DNA of 64,000 nt from positions 161,117 to 225,116 of the forward strand of contig JAREIK010002653.1 of NCBI GenBank assembly GCA_029783825.1. The letters are read 5' to 3'. A model generated the notes under the pieces. The model searched no databases and was not told the DNA's origin. It was given only the letters and a program-made list of their open reading frames with translations. The stretch is from Sapria himalayana. Lineage: Eukaryota > Streptophyta > Magnoliopsida > Malpighiales > Rafflesiaceae. A program made the translations under genes and the position numbers. How positions within the stretch are numbered: position 1 is the stretch's first letter; each line of letters begins with the position of its first letter. Positions 36,939 to 48,402 of the stretch are shown one piece after another.

Positions 36939-39596
36939 CTTGGGCTATATGGAATAAAAACAAAATCAGCATTATTTGCATTCATCAACCGATTAGCTAT
37001 AACCCTTGACCTATTATTCTTGCTTGCTTCTCCCATTCCAAAAATAAATCGCTCTGCCTCTTTAGCATCAACCATCTTTTTATGCAAGTGCCTGATTTAA
37101 TTTCAAACTATTTAAAAGATTTAATATTTTAATGTAACTGAAATTAATTACAATTCTCATAATGAAAAATTAAAGCATAAATAAGATAGTTAAAACATAT
37201 TAAAAACATATTAAATGTATCTGTTACTATATATAGAACATAAGATAATTAGATGACACATCTATTGATGAAATTATGATATCCATATCTTCTTTCATGA
37301 GGAAGGTCTTAAAAGACTCTCCAAAAACATCCTCTATGATTTCTACTGCATGTACCTTTTCTTCCTTTAACAACAACCCAAAAAATGTGGCAAAGTTCTT
37401 GATATCTATAGGGTTCTCATCCTTAAAACTCAATGTTCTCTCTTTATTCCTCTGTTTCTTAAATTTCTTTGAATCCTATTAAACATAAAATATCATTGTA
37501 TATATAAGAATTGTCCTTAATAAAATAGTTTTTTTATTAGTAACAAGAATTTTTTTTTTAAAAAAAAGCACATACCTAGATGAGATGAGTAGTAAGAATG
37601 ACTACTTGGGTAGACCATAAAATTTGATGCCCAATAGCATCTTCAATAGTGGTAATTTGGCTTAGAATAGGTACATGAAGTAATGCATTTGGATCATAAG
37701 AAACATCCATAGCAACAAATAAGTTAGCACCACATTCAAGTACTATTGTTCCAGCTGCAACTATATTTTCTCTTGTCTATGTGGCCAATTGACATTTCCT
37801 AACCTATAAAATGAAATAATATTGTTTAGTTATATGCAATCATCTAAAGTTGATAATTTCCAAGTAGGAAAGAATTAGTTAGACAAAATTGAGTTATCAT
37901 AACTTAATGAGCTTATTAATATAATTTATTATTCAAACATATATTGTAACATTACTTCTATATAGGAATTAATCAACTAATAAGTTGATATGAAAATTAT
38001 GAGTTTGTGTTAACACATTTTTATTACAGAACATAATATTAATTACAACTTACCTTGTTTGCTTTTAGTTTTGGAGGAGTGTGGTCTTCTACTCGACATT
38101 TTGGTTGCTCAACAATTTCAGGAAGGACAATATGTTTTTGGAGTATGTTAGAGCTACCAACATCAGATTGAGTTGTGGTGGGTACCATTTGAAAGAGTTG
38201 GAATAAAATTTTTGCCTCAAACTTTGATTGTCGCTATTGCGATTTTTTCATAAATTCTCGCAAAGTACGATCTGCCATAAAATAAAAATATTGTTGTGGT
38301 GTATAATGCTTTCCTTTAGCTCGTACTAGACCACTATATTCAGTAGTTCCCAATGCTTCAGTAAGAATGTCATTTCCATTGAAACTCAAACTACTTTCTT
38401 GTGATTGTTACAACATCTTATCCTAATACAAAATGATGTTATAAAATTTAATGTCATATTGGTTAATATAAATAAGTTATTAACGTAAATGAAAAACATG
38501 TTACATAACTTATAGTTACAATCTTGTCCACTACCGGAATGACCACTTCATCATAAGTGTCATCTTTTTTCTCCATTGCTTTCTTCCATAATACACTTCT
38601 ATCAATGACTTTAGTAAAACCGGTTGCTACTAACTTTTAAAATATTAAAATGTAATATAATGAGTCTCTAGTAAATTTCAACATAAAAAAATGTCAATTA
38701 ACATCTTTAAGTTACCATATCTTCCTCAAGACCAGCATATATCTTCTTACTAAGATGATGATTATAAATATATTTTTTCCTTCTTTCTTTTTGAACTTCT
38801 CTAAACACCTAAACATTCTATTTCATATTAAGTAAAGAAAATACGAGTATATGACATGAAAATAATTAGAAATATACATGAAATCTTTGAGACAATCTTT
38901 CTTTGACAAAAATTGTCCAATCTTCATTTTCAATAAAAATGTATTCAACTGGTGGTTTTTTAAGAAGATCTAGTTGGTATTTGAAAGGAATGATATACTT
39001 TGTAACCAAAATGTTCTTGAAATATCTAAAGCACCTACCAATTGATTTCATAAAGTTCCTTCTACTTTTACAATCCAATGTAAATGCAGCCTAGAAGTAA
39101 TGAACATAGTTATTAGTTGTTAAAAAAATTCACAAATATAATTAGAAAAAGATATAGATAGAAAAAAGAATTACAAGTTTACGTCAATTGAGTCCCACAA
39201 TTTATTCTTCAATTGCTTAGGTACATGGTGCAAAGTGCTATATCTAATTGGGACCATGGTACGTGCTAATATGCCTAAATAACTTGTGAGATGCACAGCA
39301 GCTTGTTCGACATAAACACCATCAACATTATACTTTACTACAAGTTTTATTCCTTTGCTCCTATACTTGTTAATCATAGTCTTTCTTGTTATCCCTCTAC
39401 ATCTATTTCTTGTAGTTGCTTTAACTTGTTCTTCTGTATCCATACCTTTTATAAAAATAATTATAATGTTTAAATAAAAGTACTAAAATATCTAACAAAA
39501 ATTTAAAGAATAAAAAACTAACTAATTAAAGTCATTACCTAATCAGCTGCTTTGCATAAAACATAATACTATCACTGTTTTGAATAATATCAACCT
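36939..39596 (-). pseudogene. CACTA second gene, element 2: Transposase_24-like, Ulp1 core deleted
   Basis: The counterpart of element 1's second gene, on the minus strand. Exons are recognisable at 39541-39596 (FYAKQLIR), 39180-39434 (RCRGITRKTMI, YLGILARTM, HHVPKQLKNKLWD), 38870-39080 (MDCKSRRNFMKSIGRCF, LKKPPVEYIF, VKERLSQ), about 38040-38420, 37227-37433 (SFKDENPIDIKNFA, MKEDMDIII) and 36939-37087 (KKMVDAKEAERFIF, NANNADFVFIPYSP). After the donor at 36938 the sequence jumps, near 36919, to the distal 3' region. The roughly 1.25 kb that in element 1 holds the protease His, Asp, Gln and mutated Cys positions is absent. The product could not have been a protease. Confidence 0.8.
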
Positions 39597-39739
39597 AACA
39601 TTAACTAAAATTGAAAGCATAAAAATCATCTAATAACAAAAACAAATAAATTAACTAGTAAGCATACATTTACACTACAAAAAACTATAGTAGCATATTA
39701 ATTCACAATACCATAACAAAGCTACAATTTGGTTACATA

Positions 39740-42700
39740 TATGATTTGTTCTCAACCCAAATTCCCTCACAATCATCTCGAATACAAATTTGATCGAAGT
39801 CATCCATTGCATCAAATAATTCAACTTGTGGCAAAGAAGATATGACTGGATTGTGTTCAATAGAAATATCCATAGGATCATCATCATTTGCTCTTTCTAT
39901 GAAGTCTTGTTGAGGAGTTGATAAAACAATTGACCATCTTGGATTAAACTCATCTTATAAATAGAAGACTTTATTAGCTTGGGAGGCTAATATGAACGGA
40001 TTTGACTTATGAGCCACTCTGCTAAAGTCAAATAATGTAAACCCAAGATCATCGACTCTGATTCCATTTTTATTATCAACCCAATCACACTTGAAGACTG
40101 TATTTCTAAACATAGTATAATCAATGTCCCAAATCTCAGTAAAAATACCATAGAAACAAAGTTCCCCAAAAATATGATTTTTATCCTTAGCACTAGCAAT
40201 TTGCATGGTCGTTGCTACAATACTAACTCCACTATTTTGGATAGTTAGTAAATCATCACGCTCCTTGTATATTGACACCCATTGATGACATAACCATTAT
40301 ACTTCATCACATAATGACTTGGTCCATCAGCTATCCATTTAAGGGTTTCAGATACAAGTTCATTACTTCCAATTGCAACTTCAACCTATATAAATAAGTT
40401 CCAGTTATCATTTATATGCTAACATTTAATGTAAAAGATATGGAAAATTTAAGAAACCATTGTAGTAACTTTAGTCGTAACCAAAAGGTAAAAGTACGAG
40501 CATGCTCATCCTGTAACAATTTTTGCATTTTTGATTGACCTAGATGTTTCACTTTCAGTCATTGAATGTGCTCTCTATTAAGTCATGTATAATAATTAAA
40601 TAATTAGAGTAATATATTATATGTAAAAAAAATAAAAAAATAAAAAGTTAGTGGTGCATACTCAATATAAGGTTGGACAATAGAGGTATTTTTAAACACA
40701 GAATGATGTGCTTGTAACCATAAATTGGAATCGGCCTTCATAGTATGACATCCAAATATTGGTGCCCCGACTTTTTGGTCAATGTTTGAACTATTAGGAA
40801 TTCTAATTGCATCCACATTTGATAAGTACTATGTACAAAACTCGATTCCTTCTTCTACAATATAGCATTCAGCAATACAACCTTTAGGTCGAGTATGATT
40901 TCAAACATTGCCTTTTAGCACTTTCATAAACCTTTCAAATGGGTACATCCACATAAAGTAAACCGGTCAACAAAGTCTAACTTCTCTTACAAGATGCACA
41001 GTAAGATGCACCATGATATCAAAGAATGAAGGTGAGAAGTATTTTTCAAACAAGCATAATGTCACCACTATCTCATTTTGTAACTCATCTAATGAAGGAA
41101 CATCAACGACTTTAGTATAGAGAGTATTGAAAAAGAAACTCAATCTACAAATGGCATTCCTCACATGCTTGGGCAAGATAGAACGTAACAAAACTAGCAA
41201 AAATTGTTGCATTAATGCATGATAGTCATGAGATTTTAATCCATAAAGTTTCAAGTCTTCCATTGACACGAGGTTTCGACGGTTAGAACAATATCCATAT
41301 GGAACCTTCAATTGCGAAAGTGTTTGGCAAAACATCTTCTTTTCCATTGTAGAAAGTGTATAACATGCAGGAGGGAGATATGTTCTCTTCGATTCAAATC
41401 TTGGTGCCAATTCGCTCTTAAAGCCCATTTCTACAAGATCTAAGCGAGAATTAAGCCCATCCTTTGTCTTACCTGCAATGTTAAGTAAGGTACCAATAAT
41501 GCTTTCGCAAATATTTTTCTCAATATGCATTACATCCAAATTATTACGAACATGAAGATATTTCCAATACTCATGATCAAAGAATATTGACTTCTTTTTC
41601 CTACAATTTGTATTCTTAATTTCAGATTTACCCTGATTAACCTTTTTTTCCCCCAAGAATTGCAAATTCTATTGATTTTTTTTAATATTTCCTCGTCAGT
41701 CAATATTTGTGGAGGTGAGCGAAACTCTTGTTTTCCATCAAATGTTTTCTTTTGTTTCCTATATAGATGATTTCTTGGATGAAATCATCTATGTCCAGTA
41801 TATGAGTTCTTTTTTCCATGCTTTAACCTACAAGAATATGTTTTTTCTCCACATATTGGACAACCATAATATCCTTTAACTGTGCAGCATGACATGTTTC
41901 CATATGCAAGAAAATCATTGATTGTCCATAATAGAACGTCTCTTAATGTAAAGAATTCTTGTTGATGTGCATCGTAAACTTGAACTCCGACATTCCACAA
42001 TGTTATTAGATCTTCTATTAGCGGTGCTAAATAGACATCAATGTCATTGCCAGGTTGTCGTGGACTTGAAATTAAAAAAGATAACATCATAAATTTTCTT
42101 TTCATGCACAACCATGGAGGAAGGTTGTAAATTATCATGAGAATGGGCAAACAACTATGTTTGCTATTAAATGAACTGTGAGGATTTATGCCATCTACAG
42201 AAATTGCAAGTCTCAAGTTTCTAGGTTCTAAGGAAAACTCAGGCTATCTGTGATTAACTTGCTTCCATGATGCTGAATCTGATGGATGCCGCATTTTCTC
42301 ATCAAAATTGCTTTCTTCAACATGCCATATGAGCTCTTTTGTATTTTTTGATGATTGAAACATTCTTCTAAATCTTGGAATTGCAAGAAAATATCACATT
42401 CCTGTATTATCTGTCTTCCACCTCGAAGTTTCATAGGTAGGACATAAGGATGCATCTTTCAACTCCTTTCGATAAAGTACATAATCATTTGGGCATGCAT
42501 GTATTTTCTCATATTCCATTCCCAAAGAATTTAATGTCTTTTTCGCTTCATACATGGACAAAGGCAATTCATTGTTTAAAGGCAACATATCTTCAAGTTT
42601 TTGTAAAAGCTCTGAAAAGCTTTTATCTGACCACCCAAAACATGCTTTCAAGTTATATAATTTGATCAAGGCAGACAATCTTGTAAAGTTTCTGCAACTA

Positions 42701-43087
42701 GGATATAATGGTTTTTCTACATCTTGTAGTAATCTTGCAAATAATTTAGGATCATTTTGACAATCATCATGTGCAGTTTGAACCATTTCTATTGTACTAC
42801 GTTGATCATCAAATTGAAGTCTATTATAATGTTCTACTCTTATGGTTGGTGCGCCACTTGGAGCTGCCTCTCCATGCCAATACCTGGTAACTTTGATCAA
42901 TTACAAAGAAAAATAAATGGTCTCGAATTTTTTGAGGAGTATGGAATATCATATTACCACATTGTAAGCATGGACATTTAATGGAGCTTTTATTTGCAAA
43001 ATTTTGTATTGCAAATGCAACAAAACATTCAACTCCATCTTCATATTCCTTCGATCTTCTATCCTTTGAGATCCATGAACGATCCAT
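39740..43087 (-). pseudogene. CACTA transposase (TNP2 family), element 2, broken
   Basis: Starts at 43087 with MDRSWISKDRRSKEYEDGVE and a zinc-type CPCLQCGNMIF. A frameshift near 42895 separates it from the next part (42394-42900; PSGAPTIRVEHYNRLQFDD, NELPLSMYEAKKTLNSLGME). The TNP2 core continues at 41785-42216 (NLRLAISVDGINPHSS, PPWLCMKRKFMM, PGNDIDVYLAPLI, CPICGEKTYS). A long open stretch at 40967-41665 (EYWKYLHVRNNLDVMHIEKN, KTKDGLNSRLDLVEMG, LYGLKSHDYHAL, PSFFDIMVHLTVHLVREV) covers the DUF4218-like part. The DUF4216-like exon is at 39955-40278 and on to about 39740 (FKCDWVDNKNGIRVDDLGF, NPFILASQANKVFY). It is better preserved than the element 1 copy in the 42394-42900 and 40967-41665 stretches, but stops and shifts disable it. 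Confidence 0.9.
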
Positions 43088-43089
43088 TT

Positions 43090-45290
43090 TTAAAGAACAA
43101 ATTATTTCCAATAGTGATCAAACTTCAAATGAAAGAACATATCAACATTCCAATGCTATTCGTTTAGCAACATCTATTTTCTCTGTTAAAAGAAAATTCA
43201 ATAATCAATTTAATAAAATATTTATAAGTATGTCAGATCTAAGATAGAAGGGATGAGCATTACTATTCTAATCATGTTGACTTTGTTTACCTAGATCTAC
43301 CCTTATAGAATAACATACTGAATATTTATAAATTTAAACAATCCAATTATATATATATATATATATATATGTTTTATTTCCTAGGAGTTGTAAATTCAAA
43401 AAGATGTATAATCACACTACAACAAGTATATATAAATTTTAACACATATAATATCAAGTTATGTTATTTGTTTTATGCTAACATTTCTAACATCATAAAT
43501 TAGGAAGTGGTTCCTATCTCATATAGGAATACATAATTTCTATGTGTCAACTACCAATGTACTTAGATTCATTTTTTTAAATTGATTACTTATCCCATTA
43601 ATTTTAGACCGTATGCTTATTTCAAATATATTGCTTTTATTAGGAAGGCCTAAGAATCAACTTTCAACTTAAAGCAACATCTAAGCAGTCAAAATACTAT
43701 GAAAAAAATTGAATGAAATTAATTAATCTTGGTTATTTAATGTGCACATAAGTAATTGTCCCACAAAATAAACAATAAGGCAACCAAAATTTTATTATTA
43801 TCTAACATATCATAATAGCCTAAATGATGATGATGATTATTATTTTTTCTATAATTATATCATTATTTTAATTTTATCTTTCACAAAAAAATGATTATAT
43901 ATATATATATATTCCAACCAAGGATAACTTTTTACTTTTATATATTCCAACTAAGGATAACTTTTTTCTTTAAATATAATGACTGTGTTTGAATTAAACT
44001 GGAGAAGGATAATAAGTGGTCATCTGGGATGACTATTAATTTTGATGTCTCTATCTTTATACTTAAACAACAAATATAAGAATAATAATAATAATAATCC
44101 ATAAATCAATAAATAGTTATTAATTTATTTCAAATTGCACATTTTCTTGAAAGAAATCAAACATGAGAAATTATTTCTCACAGTTAGTACGATTCTTAGA
44201 AAATTAAATATTTAAAGAAAAAATATCATTTAATTATTATATATATAAAAGTCAAATATGAGAAAATTCAATTCATTAATATAAAAATATTTTATTCTCC
44301 TCCTAATCTGATCCTAGAACCTCCCATTATGCATTCTTGTGCATTATATGGTTTTATTCCTTTTTTGTTATTTTTTTAACGAAAAATTGTTTAAATCATA
44401 TTTGAGGTAAAAGCTAATTTACTAATTTATAAGAAAAAGGACATGACATTGGGGATAAGAAAAAATAAGATGATTTTTTTTATCAAACATGTCTAAGAAA
44501 AAGAGAAAATAAAAAGGACATGACATTGGGGATAAGAAAAAATAAGATGATTTTTTTTATCAAACATGTCTAAGAAAAAGAGAAAATAAAAAGGGTTTTG
44601 AGAAAAGGAAAATTTTTTTTGGCCATGTATTTTTCTTGTAACTATATTATTTTATTTAATTCTAGCTACTTAAAAATATTATATAATATTTACTGGACCC
44701 CCAAATCTTATTTTCCTTATTTGTGTAGTTTATTTTAACAAAAAATTCGCTTAATTTCTCATTTTCCATAATCAATATTCCCATGTATAAAAGGTATATA
44801 ACGTATATATTCTCTTTTTGATAGTAATATCCATATTTGTGTAGCTTATTTTTATAAATACTTTGTTTAATTTCTCATTTTTTATAATCAATATTCCCAG
44901 GTATATAATGTACATCTTCTTGTTTTGATAATAATATCCCTCTTTTCTTTTTTTTCTTTTTGTGAGGAAGATAGTAATATTCTATTCAAACTTCTCAATG
45001 AATAGAAAACATGTAAAAAATAAAGTAAAAGTATTTAATTATGTGAGTATTAATTTACCTATCATCTATTTCAATACAAGATAATAATACATTTTGATTT
45101 TGCTGTAATATCAAACATAAAATAAACAAATACATGAGCTAGACTAATTTATAGATATGACATTACATGTCTCTAGGTCCTTAGGCTAATTGATTTTGAA
45201 ATGACATGACTATAGAGCACACATTTTTAGGAATTATAGCCTCCTTTTTTCCATACATTCACAGTCTAAAAAACAGAGGAGGAGAGAAAA
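43090..45290 (-). other. CACTA element 2 noncoding leader
   Basis: AT-rich sequence matching element 1's 24140-25428 in inverted order, but longer because of extra segments. These include (TA)n runs at about 43347-43370 and 43897-43910 and a 77-bp tandem duplication. No coding similarity was seen. The outer edge near 45290 is where similarity to element 1 stops and element-specific cargo begins. Confidence 0.6.
44434..44587 (-). repeat. Perfect 77-bp tandem duplication
   Basis: The unit beginning AAAAAGGACATGACATTGGG at 44434 is repeated immediately at 44511 with no difference that I can see through 44587. The related place in element 1 (about 24840-24920) has a single copy, so the duplication is specific to element 2 and recent. 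Confidence 0.95.
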
Positions 45291-47030
45291 TCCTTGGCCC
45301 TCCACTTTGCCTTATTTGACCTCCTTTCCCAAGAATTATTTTATTTTATTTTGTTGACATGTGAAAAGATTGACATGACTCAATGAGTAGAAAATTTGGA
45401 ATCATATTTTTTCTAAATGACAGTGTGATAGGAAGTAGAAAATTGTTCCAGAACTTAGCTCCCACTTTGTCTTCTCCCTTCAAACCAAACTAGCAAACTT
45501 AGCACTAAAACTAGAAATAACATTCTCTAAACCCCATAACATTACAAACAATAACTCAGCCCTTTAACTCCTAAAAAATGTAATCTTACAGTAGTAAAAT
45601 CTTCAACCTTTTTAAAGTAGAGCCCACCCTAGAACACTATAATGATCCATATTTGATAAACTTAAACTGCTTAACAAAAAAAATAGGGAAGATTTTCCCA
45701 TTTTCTGAAACATAAATTATTCCGAACTAATCCATTTTTGATACATAATTTAACAGTAGACAAGGAAAAAGTCATTTAAAATTAGATTCCTCATTTATAA
45801 GACTATCAAAGAAGTCTCAAGGTCCTTCACCAACAAAATCAATGTCTGAATTGTAAATATAGTTCATTTTCTTACTAGATTTGTAGGAGGTCCTCATGGG
45901 TGAGAACATTAAAAGTTGGATTCATCATGTACAAGCCACTAGGAAAGACATTGGATTAATAATACCACAAAATCATTGATTCAATTGAGCTTTCAACTGA
46001 TTCAGTCGGAAGAATGAAAAGAAGAGTAGTAGTCTACCATTTAGATTTGTGTTGTTTGTGACTTTGTGTTTTGTCGGGTTGCAAGAGTTTTAGAGCATCC
46101 CCAACAATGCTCTCTAATTTAGCAACTTAAAAAATATTAAAATAATATATTATCTATTTTAGCTATTCAATTTTTAAAGTTAACTCCAACAATGCTATCT
46201 ATTTTAGCTATCCACCTCAACAAACTATAACTAACTTTTAAAAAATAATTTTTTAACTAATATATAAAATACCATTTCATCACAACACACACAATGCTGA
46301 TATATACTTAAATTTAACTAGATCCTTATTTTAAAAAACAAAAAATAAAATAAATGTTTTTGACCCCTATCAAAAACAAAAATTTATATTTAAGAAAAAT
46401 GAGATGAAATTAAAAAACAAACAAAATTTATATTTTAGCTATCCAGATTTTGATATATTTATATTTAAAAAATGAGATGAATTTAAAAATTTATATTTTA
46501 GTTATCCAGCCACGAAATATGGATAGTTAAAATCTAGTTTTCGCTGGATTTTAACTAGATAAAATAGATAACAAGATTCACGAAATCATGTTTCACGAAA
46601 ACATGATTCTCTAAATCTCATTTATATCTAAAAATGAGATGAAATTTAACTAGATAAACATGATTCACGAAATCATGTTTTCGTTGAACGTAACCATGAT
46701 TTCGTGAATCGAAATCTAGATTTCGTGCATCGAAATCAAGTTTTCGCTGCCCGAAACATTTTTTTTGAATCACGAAATCATGTATTAACAAATATATGAT
46801 TTTTATTTTTTTAATTTATTAATGAAATCTTGATTTCGTTGCTCGTAATATTTTTTCCAATCAACGAATCAATATACTGGGACATGGTGTTGAAGATGAA
46901 ATTGAAAATACTACTCAAAACATAATCTCGATTGATGCGTTAAAAATATTAAGATTACCTGAATTTTGGATACTTTTCAAAATGATAATCGTGAGTGATG
47001 CGTTGGTGAAGAATGAAGACATGTAGTTTC
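45290..47030. other. CACTA element 2 cargo region, origin unknown
   Basis: This replaces, between the same flanks, the host-gene cargo of element 1. The boundaries are the CTCTCCTCCTCTG block near 45285 and the AAGACTCGCTA word near 47030. No reading frame in it resembles a family I know. From 46092 it contains a probable smaller repeat element: GAGCATCCCCAACAATGCTCTC at about 46094, with a second CTCCAACAATGCTATCTATTTTAGC near 46186, a style seen at the ends of small plant transposable elements. An array of inverted and direct CACGAAATCATG words follows (46575-46782). Confidence 0.5.
46575..46782. repeat. Direct and inverted CACGAAATCATG repeats (foldback)
   Basis: GATTCACGAAATCATG occurs at 46575-46590 and 46662-46677, and its exact inverse CATGATTTCGTGAATC at 46695-46710. 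A near copy, GAATCACGAAATCATG, is at 46767-46782. The pair at 46662-46710 forms a perfect 16-bp stem with a 17-base loop. Further ATTTCGTG/CGAAATC words fill the gaps. Confidence 0.9.
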
Positions 47031-48320
47031 TAGCGAGTCTTCATTTTATTAAATGAAGATAAATTAAATATTTTATTCATTACATCATTTTATTAAATGA
47101 CCTTAAATTTTCATTTTATTATTATTTCTCTTAGGGATAAATTAAATATTAATAGATTAATTTTAAAAATTAAATATTATTGCTTATTTTATAAATAAAA
47201 AATTCAAATTTGAAAGTAAAAATATTTAAATTTTTTTTAATTTGATCATAAGTTTCTTTTTATTTTTAATAAATATTTTTCAACTAAAAATTGATAATTT
47301 TTTTTTATTAATCTAGAGTAAAATTTAAATATTATTACTTATTTTACAAATAAAAAATATAAAACTAATTAGTTCCAAATCAATAAATTCAAAATTAATA
47401 TTTTCATATCCATGACACTTATAAAAGTGACAAGGTTTTTAAATTTCAGCCCCTTATTCCTTGGCATTTTTTAAGGACTTAAGAAATTTCCTAACCTATT
47501 AGTCTTAACAATGACACTTCTAGCAAATGCCATAAAAATAGAAAACATGTTCCAAATAATGATATTTTTAGAAAAATGTCATGACATGTCTAATTACAAA
47601 TAGAATAATGACATTTTCTGAAAACATCAAGGTACAAAACGTCATAAATTTGAAGTTTTATTGTAGTCGCCCTTTTTATAGCAGTCTATTTCTATTAATC
47701 CACAAGTCCCTCATGCTCTATATATTAAGAGGACTAGTACCTTAGAAAATCTAATAGTTAATAGTTCCTAGTATTTTTCTTCCTATAAAGATCAAGTGTT
47801 CTGATTCATAATCTCTCGCCATATTGTGGGAGTCCCTTTATTTCTCATCCTTTTATTCAGAATATCTTCTTTTTATCTTTCTTAAGGTTTGTGTTGTAGT
47901 CTTATCCATCTGTAGTTATGCTTTTTGTAATAGAATGACCTGTCACCTTACCACTAGAGGTATAAACAAAAGTCACCCGGGGGAAATCTTATGATAGAGC
48001 TAGTTCCTTGTCAATAGTACTACTTGAAGTTTTCATTCCCCTACATGTAGTGGCATTCCCTTTAGTCCTTGTATATCTTTCTTACCCTACTCAATAAAAA
48101 ATAGTACTCATAACAGCACTAGCAAACAAGTGAGATAGAAACTGAGCATTTTAGGCCAATGGCAATCCAAGTGTATAGCTAGTTTAAAGTCCTCCAAATT
48201 GTATTCTTCCTATCTAGCCGAGTGAGTAGTTGTTTGTTTCATCCCGTCTAGCCTAACCTGAAAGGTGAATCTATTGAGTTGGATCAACATGAATCACTTG
48301 AGAGGCCTATCTTCGCTCTC

Positions 48321-48402
48321 TTTGCTAATATATGTCAATTCATTCTAGCATGTCCCAATGGAAATATCAGTCAAGCTTCCTTTGCTAATATATGTCAATT
48401 CA
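48321..48402 (+). repeat. 22-bp direct repeat, 60 bp apart
   Basis: TTTGCTAATATATGTCAATT plus CA occurs at 48321-48342 and again at 48381-48402. It is a short local duplication with no known role. Confidence 0.9.

Larger units (their letters stand above)
35812..47668 (-). mobile_element. CACTA/EnSpm transposon, element 2 (inverted copy, inactive)
   Basis: The element's 3' end lies at 35812 (CACTACAACAAAAAACATA) and its 5' end at 47668, where the inward reading is GACTACAATAAAACTTCAAA. It is the same family as element 1: gene order, noncoding regions and subterminal repeats match in inverted orientation. Flanking trinucleotides are GTC (35809-35811) and GCC (47669-47671), a target duplication with one change. 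The 5' terminal base is mutated from C to G. Length is 11,857 bp. Both genes are broken, about 1.25 kb including the Ulp1 core is missing, and the cargo region differs from element 1. Confidence 0.9.

Noticed and set aside
42228..42455. 75-residue minus-strand frame in CACTA element 2
   Set aside because: It is mostly an off-frame reading of the TNP2 region. The neighbouring frame gives the conserved MFQSSK and DSASWKQV words.
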